Assembly: GCA_019243595.1 (NCBI GenBank)
Contig: JAFAUA010000085.1
Location: 1 to 6,915, forward strand
DNA length: 6,915 nt
Reading direction: 5' to 3'
Source of the DNA: Acidimicrobiia bacterium
GTDB taxonomy: Bacteria > Actinomycetota > Acidimicrobiia > Acidimicrobiales > AC-14
This document shows positions 3,913 to 6,915 of this stretch, piece by piece (the stretch's first letter is position 1; each line of letters starts with the position of its first letter). The translations under genes were made by a program, and so were the position numbers. The notes beneath the pieces were generated by a model that was not told the origin of the DNA, did no database searches, and was given only the letters and a program-made list of their open reading frames with translations.

Positions 3913-6878
3913 GTCGGCGACTGTCGGCCGCGGCCATGTCGATGCTGGCGATCGTCGGCATCATGCTGATCGCCGCCGCACCGCCCTCGACAGCGGCCGT
4001 CCGAGGCGCCACCGCCGAAAAGAAGGTCGGCCGGAGGGCCGAGCACGGGAAGGCAAGCCACAACGACACGTCGGCGCCTTTGCGGGAGATCAGAGCCGCC
4101 CGCCCGGTCCCGAGACGGGAGCACCCTGACTCGCCGATGCCCGTCCCTGGCGGTCCGCTCGTCGCCGACCCGGTCGTCCAGCCGTCGGCGCCCGGGGCCC
4201 CGTCCGCCTCGTCGGCGACGAACTTCGCAGGCATCGGTGTCACGGGCTCAGCGCCGTCGGACGCCAACGGCGCCGTGGGGCCGAACGACTACGTCGACAT
4301 GGTGAACGCCCGCATCCAGGTCTTCGCCAAGGACGGGACCACACTGCTGGGTCCCGTACCGACGAACACCCTGTGGTCGGGCTTCGGTGGCGAGTGCGAG
4401 ACGAACGACGACGGCGACGGGACCGTCAGGTACGACGCCCTGGCCGACCGGTGGGTCGTGAGCCAGTTCGCCCTGGGCCCGAGCGGCAAGGGCCCGTTCG
4501 CCCAGTGCGTGGCGGTGTCAACGACCTCGGATCCGACCGGCAGCTACTACCGCTACGCGTTCGCCTTCGCCAATTTCCCCGACTATCCGAAGCTCGGCAT
4601 CTGGCCCGACGCCTACTACCAGACGATGAACACCTTCGGCACGACAGGCTCGTTCCTCGGTGCGGAGACCTGCGCCTACGACCGAAACATGATGCTCAAC
4701 GGTCAGCTCGCGGGGCTCCAGTGCATCAACGCGACGACAACGTACGGCGCGATCCTGCCCGGCGATCTCGACGGCACGACCCCGCCGCCGGCCGGCGCGC
4801 CGGACATGCAGATCGGCCTGGGCACCGACAACACCCATCTGGCGTCGTTCGCCTTCCATGTCGACTGGACGCCCGGCAACGCGAGCGCCACCCTCACCGA
4901 GTCCGACGTGCCGGTTGCCGCCTACTCGACTGCGTGCGCGGGAGGTGTCTGCGTTCCCCAGCTCGGCACCAGCCAGCAGCTCGACTCACTCGCCGACCGG
5001 GTGATGTACCGCTACGCCTATCGCAACTTCGGCGATCACGAATCGTGGGTCGTGACCTACAGCGTCGACGTCGGCGGCCCGAGCGCTCCTCGATGGACCG
5101 AGCTCCGGCGTACCCCGCCGGCGACGACCGGATCGCCGGTCGTCTACCAGCAGTCCACGTATGCCCCCGACAGCAACTGGCGATGGATGGGGAGCACGGC
5201 CATGGACGCCGCCGGCGACATCGCCCTCGGATACAGCGAGTCCTCTCCGACCATGAAGCCGGCCATCGCCTACAGCGGCCATCAGAGGACCGACGCCCTC
5301 GGCGTCATGGAACCCGAGACCGTGCTCGTGCACGGCGCCGGCGCCCAGACCGGAGGTCTGAACCGGTGGGGCGATTACTCGTCGATGAGCGTCGACCCTT
5401 CGGACGGGTGCACGTTCTGGTACACGAACCAGTTCCTCCCCGCGGACGGCAGCTTCAACTGGCAGACCCAGGTCGGGTCGTTCTCCTTCCCGGCCTGTGC
5501 GCCGAGAAGCGACCCCGACTTCTCCGTGGCCGCGACGCCTCCGGCCGCGACCCTGGCCGCGCCCGGGTCGACCTCGACCACCGTGTCCATCGGACGGACG
5601 GCCGGCCCGGCCCAGGCCGTTGCCCTCTCGGCGTCCGGCCTGCCGGCCGGGGCGAGTGCGACCTTCTCGTCGGCGTCGGTGACACCCGGCGCGACCCAGC
5701 CCGCCACGTCGACCATGACGGTGACGGTGCCGGCGGCCACCGTCCCGGGCACCTATCCCGTCACGATCTCGGCCACTGGGACATCGACGAGCCACACGGC
5801 GACGTTCACCCTGACCGTGCCAGGGCCCACGATCACCAACGGCGGCTTCGAGTCGGGTCTCACCGGGTGGACGACCGCCATTGGTTCGGCGTCGGTGACG
5901 TCCAGCGCCCCGCACACGGGCACGGCGGCCGCCTTGCTGGGGGCGGCCACAGCGACCAACGGTGACTCTTCGATCCGGCAAGCCTTCACACCCACCCAGC
6001 CATCGACACTCTCGTTCTGGTACCAGGTGACCTGCCCGGACAGTGTGACCTACGACTGGGCCACGGCAACGCTGTACGACAACACGGCGGCGACACAGAC
6101 GACCGTGCTTCCGAAGACCTGCACGAACTCCCACAGCTGGGTGAACGTGACTACGCCGGTTCCCGCGTCGATGGTCGGACATGCCTTGACGCTCACGTTG
6201 ACGAGCCACGACGACGGCTACCCCGGGGACCCGACGTTCACGACGTACGACGACGTCACCCTCGTGCCGACCACGGCGCCCGACTTCTCCCTGTCGTCCT
6301 CGCCCGCGTCGCAGAGCGCGGTCGCGGGCACGTCGGCGTCCTACACGCTCACGACCGCCGCCGTAGGCGGCTTCAACGGCCAGGTCGCCCTGTCGGTCAG
6401 CGGCCTGCCCACGGGGGTGACCTCCACATTCACGCCCACGTCGATCGCCGGATCAGGCACCTCGACCATGGCGCTCACCGTCGCCGCCACCACCGTCCCC
6501 GGCACCTATGCCCTCACGGTGACCGGCACCAGCGGGACCCTGAGCCACACGGCGCCCGCCACCCTGGTGGTGACGCCCCCACCGCCGGGGTTCGTCGTGA
6601 CCGCCACCCCCACGACCCAGTCAGCGCCGCGCGGCACCACGATCACCTACGTCGTGACTGTCACGCCCGTCGGCGGCTTCACGGGAACCGTCTCACTGAG
6701 GATGACGAGCTCGTCGTCCGGGCCGACCGGCGCCTTCGCCCCCGTCAGCCTCAAGAGCGGCAACTCCGCGTTCAAGGTCAACACCCGCCGCACCCTCGGC
6801 ACGTTCACGCTGACGATCACCGGGACCAGCGGCGCGCTGAAGTCCTCCACCACCGTCACGCTCACGGTCACGACCTAG
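3909..6878 (+). CDS. Secreted beta-propeller-like protein with Ig-like and carbohydrate-binding-like domains
   Basis: This is a 989-residue exported protein. Residues 1-30 form a signal peptide: Arg3-Arg4, a hydrophobic core, and probable cleavage after the STAA at 27-30. The Arg pair lacks the hydrophobic residues of a Tat motif, so Sec export is likelier. Residues 31-103 are a charged, Pro-rich linker. Residues 104-530 form a propeller-like domain of a widespread uncharacterised secreted family that I recognise from the DANGAVGPNDYV, FPDYPKLGIWPDAYY, RNFGDHES and RWGDYSSM segments. Then come an Ig-like domain (536-638), a jelly-roll opening with NGGFESGLTGW (641-786) and two more Ig-like domains (791-889 and 894-989). 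There is no C-terminal anchor. The ten cysteines lie only in the propeller (eight) and jelly roll (two). Extracellular binding to a polymer or glycan is plausible, and enzymatic activity cannot be excluded. It is the last gene of the apparent operon and ends at TAG 6876-6878. Confidence 0.9.
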   Translation: MSRRLSAAAMSMLAIVGIMLIAAAPPSTAAVRGATAEKKVGRRAEHGKASHNDTSAPLREIRAARPVPRREHPDSPMPVPGGPLVADPVVQPSAPGAPSASSATNFAGIGVTGSAPSDANGAVGPNDYVDMVNARIQVFAKDGTTLLGPVPTNTLWSGFGGECETNDDGDGTVRYDALADRWVVSQFALGPSGKGPFAQCVAVSTTSDPTGSYYRYAFAFANFPDYPKLGIWPDAYYQTMNTFGTTGSFLGAETCAYDRNMMLNGQLAGLQCINATTTYGAILPGDLDGTTPPPAGAPDMQIGLGTDNTHLASFAFHVDWTPGNASATLTESDVPVAAYSTACAGGVCVPQLGTSQQLDSLADRVMYRYAYRNFGDHESWVVTYSVDVGGPSAPRWTELRRTPPATTGSPVVYQQSTYAPDSNWRWMGSTAMDAAGDIALGYSESSPTMKPAIAYSGHQRTDALGVMEPETVLVHGAGAQTGGLNRWGDYSSMSVDPSDGCTFWYTNQFLPADGSFNWQTQVGSFSFPACAPRSDPDFSVAATPPAATLAAPGSTSTTVSIGRTAGPAQAVALSASGLPAGASATFSSASVTPGATQPATSTMTVTVPAATVPGTYPVTISATGTSTSHTATFTLTVPGPTITNGGFESGLTGWTTAIGSASVTSSAPHTGTAAALLGAATATNGDSSIRQAFTPTQPSTLSFWYQVTCPDSVTYDWATATLYDNTAATQTTVLPKTCTNSHSWVNVTTPVPASMVGHALTLTLTSHDDGYPGDPTFTTYDDVTLVPTTAPDFSLSSSPASQSAVAGTSASYTLTTAAVGGFNGQVALSVSGLPTGVTSTFTPTSIAGSGTSTMALTVAATTVPGTYALTVTGTSGTLSHTAPATLVVTPPPPGFVVTATPTTQSAPRGTTITYVVTVTPVGGFTGTVSLRMTSSSSGPTGAFAPVSLKSGNSAFKVNTRRTLGTFTLTITGTSGALKSSTTVTLTVTT
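3999..4217 (+). other. Charged Pro-rich linker with two conserved-looking motifs
   Basis: Residues 31-103 of gene 3 are rich in Arg, Lys, Pro and Ala and have no predicted fold. Two short segments stand out: D53-T-S-A-P-L-R59 and D87-P-V-V-Q91. From memory, related propeller proteins in other bacteria carry similar D-V/T-S-x-PLR and DPVVQ segments at the same places, although the rest of the linker varies. This could be a propeptide or processing region. That reading is inference. Confidence 0.45.
4218..5498 (+). other. Propeller-like domain of an uncharacterised secreted family
   Basis: Residues 104-530 of gene 3 contain repeated four-strand-like elements with aromatic/Asp signatures: DALADRWVVSQF (177-187 region), APDSNWRWMGS (419-429) followed by the AMDAAGDIALGYS strand, and VDPSDGCTFWYTN (495-507). 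The segment N166-D-D-G-D-G171 followed by Tyr175-Asp176 looks like a calcium-type loop. Eight cysteines (163, 200, 255, 272, 343, 348, 501, 530) suggest up to four disulfides; C343/C348 and C501/C530 are the most obvious pairs by proximity. I recall close homologues in many soil bacteria without assigned function. The propeller fold is inferred from pattern, not from a structure. Confidence 0.6.
5514..5822 (+). repeat. Ig-like repeat 1 of gene 3
   Basis: Residues 536-638 begin with Asp-Phe-Ser-Val and contain the LSASGLPAGASATFS and TVPGTYPVTI strands. This is the Ig-like type that often follows catalytic or propeller domains in actinobacterial secreted proteins. It is homologous to the repeats at 6279-6575 and 6588-6875 but is separated from them by the jelly-roll domain. 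Confidence 0.7.
5829..6266 (+). other. Carbohydrate-binding-like jelly-roll domain
   Basis: Residues 641-786 of gene 3 open with NGGFESGLTGW and continue with HTGTAAALLG, I-x-QAFT and LSFWYQV strands, a W-x-x-V-x-x-P strand and a final TTYDDVTL strand. This order matches carbohydrate-binding or galactose-binding-like jelly rolls used by secreted enzymes and adhesins. C709 and C738 probably form a disulfide. Trp716, Trp744 and the Tyr residues could line a binding face. The ligand cannot be told from sequence. Confidence 0.65.
6279..6875 (+). repeat. Ig-like repeats 2 and 3 of gene 3
   Basis: Repeat 2 (6279-6575, residues 791-889) and repeat 3 (6588-6875, residues 894-989) are tandem copies related to repeat 1. 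Shared positions include the P-x-x-QSA turn, a VGGF-(Asn/Thr)-G turn, a (Val/Leu)-PGTYALTVTGTSG type strand and a closing hydrophobic strand. Repeat 3 has diverged: the usual SGLP-x-G segment is replaced by TSSSSGPTG, and VPGTY is replaced by LGTFT. The protein ends directly on the last strand of repeat 3. Confidence 0.7.
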
Positions 6879-6915
6879 TGCCGCGTCAGGCAACTTTTGC
6901 GCGCCTCACAAGTTC

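Noticed and set aside
3915..3935. Tat-type twin-arginine signal in gene 3
   Set aside because: The Arg pair is followed by Leu-Ser-Ala-Ala rather than the hydrophobic residues of the Tat consensus. Sec export is more consistent.
4373..5965. Overlapping + strand frame of 530 codons inside gene 3
   Set aside because: The product is Arg-rich and featureless, and the overlapping frame encodes the conserved propeller and Ig-like domain.
4986..6209. Open frame of 407 codons on the - strand opposite gene 3
   Set aside because: Arg/Gly-rich composition with no motif, antisense to clearly conserved protein sequence.
6879..6899. Rho-independent terminator after gene 3
   Set aside because: The stem has only four base pairs and the T-run is four bases long and offset from the stem, which is too weak to call.

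Overview
The window looks like chromosomal DNA from a high-GC bacterium, most likely an actinomycetote. The basis is a strong G/C preference at third codon positions, a GTG start, a typical Gly/Ser-rich lipoprotein leader, and domain families that are common in soil actinomycetes. A lineage such as Acidimicrobiia or Thermoleophilia is only a guess. Almost every base is coding, and all genes lie on the + strand.

Layout: (1) Bases 1-3427 hold the 3' part of a very large repeat protein. It has one partial and five complete IPT/TIG (Ig-like) domains, then five further beta-sandwich modules, the last four each with a pair of cysteines. The gene begins upstream of the window. (2) Bases 3427-3912 encode a 161-residue lipoprotein with a clear lipobox and a helical body of unknown function. 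(3) Bases 3909-6878 encode a 989-residue secreted protein: signal peptide, charged Pro-rich linker, a roughly 430-residue beta-propeller-like domain of a widespread uncharacterised family, an Ig-like domain, a carbohydrate-binding-like jelly roll, and two more Ig-like domains. Bases 6879-6915 are non-coding.

The genes are packed without gaps. The first stop and second start share one base (TAATG), and the second stop overlaps the third start by four bases (GTGA). Neither internal start has a recognisable Shine-Dalgarno sequence. This points to one transcript with translational coupling. Genes 2 and 3 have export signals, and gene 1 has the composition of an extracellular protein, though its N-terminus is not visible. 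No catalytic enzyme, regulator, mobile element, RNA gene or CRISPR array is recognisable. The reasonable reading is a cell-surface or extracellular adhesion/matrix locus with a lipid-anchored small component. That functional reading is inference. The most distinctive features are a roughly 70-residue module nested at the same site in two TIG domains, the strict two-cysteines-per-module pattern, and the conserved but unexplained propeller family in gene 3.
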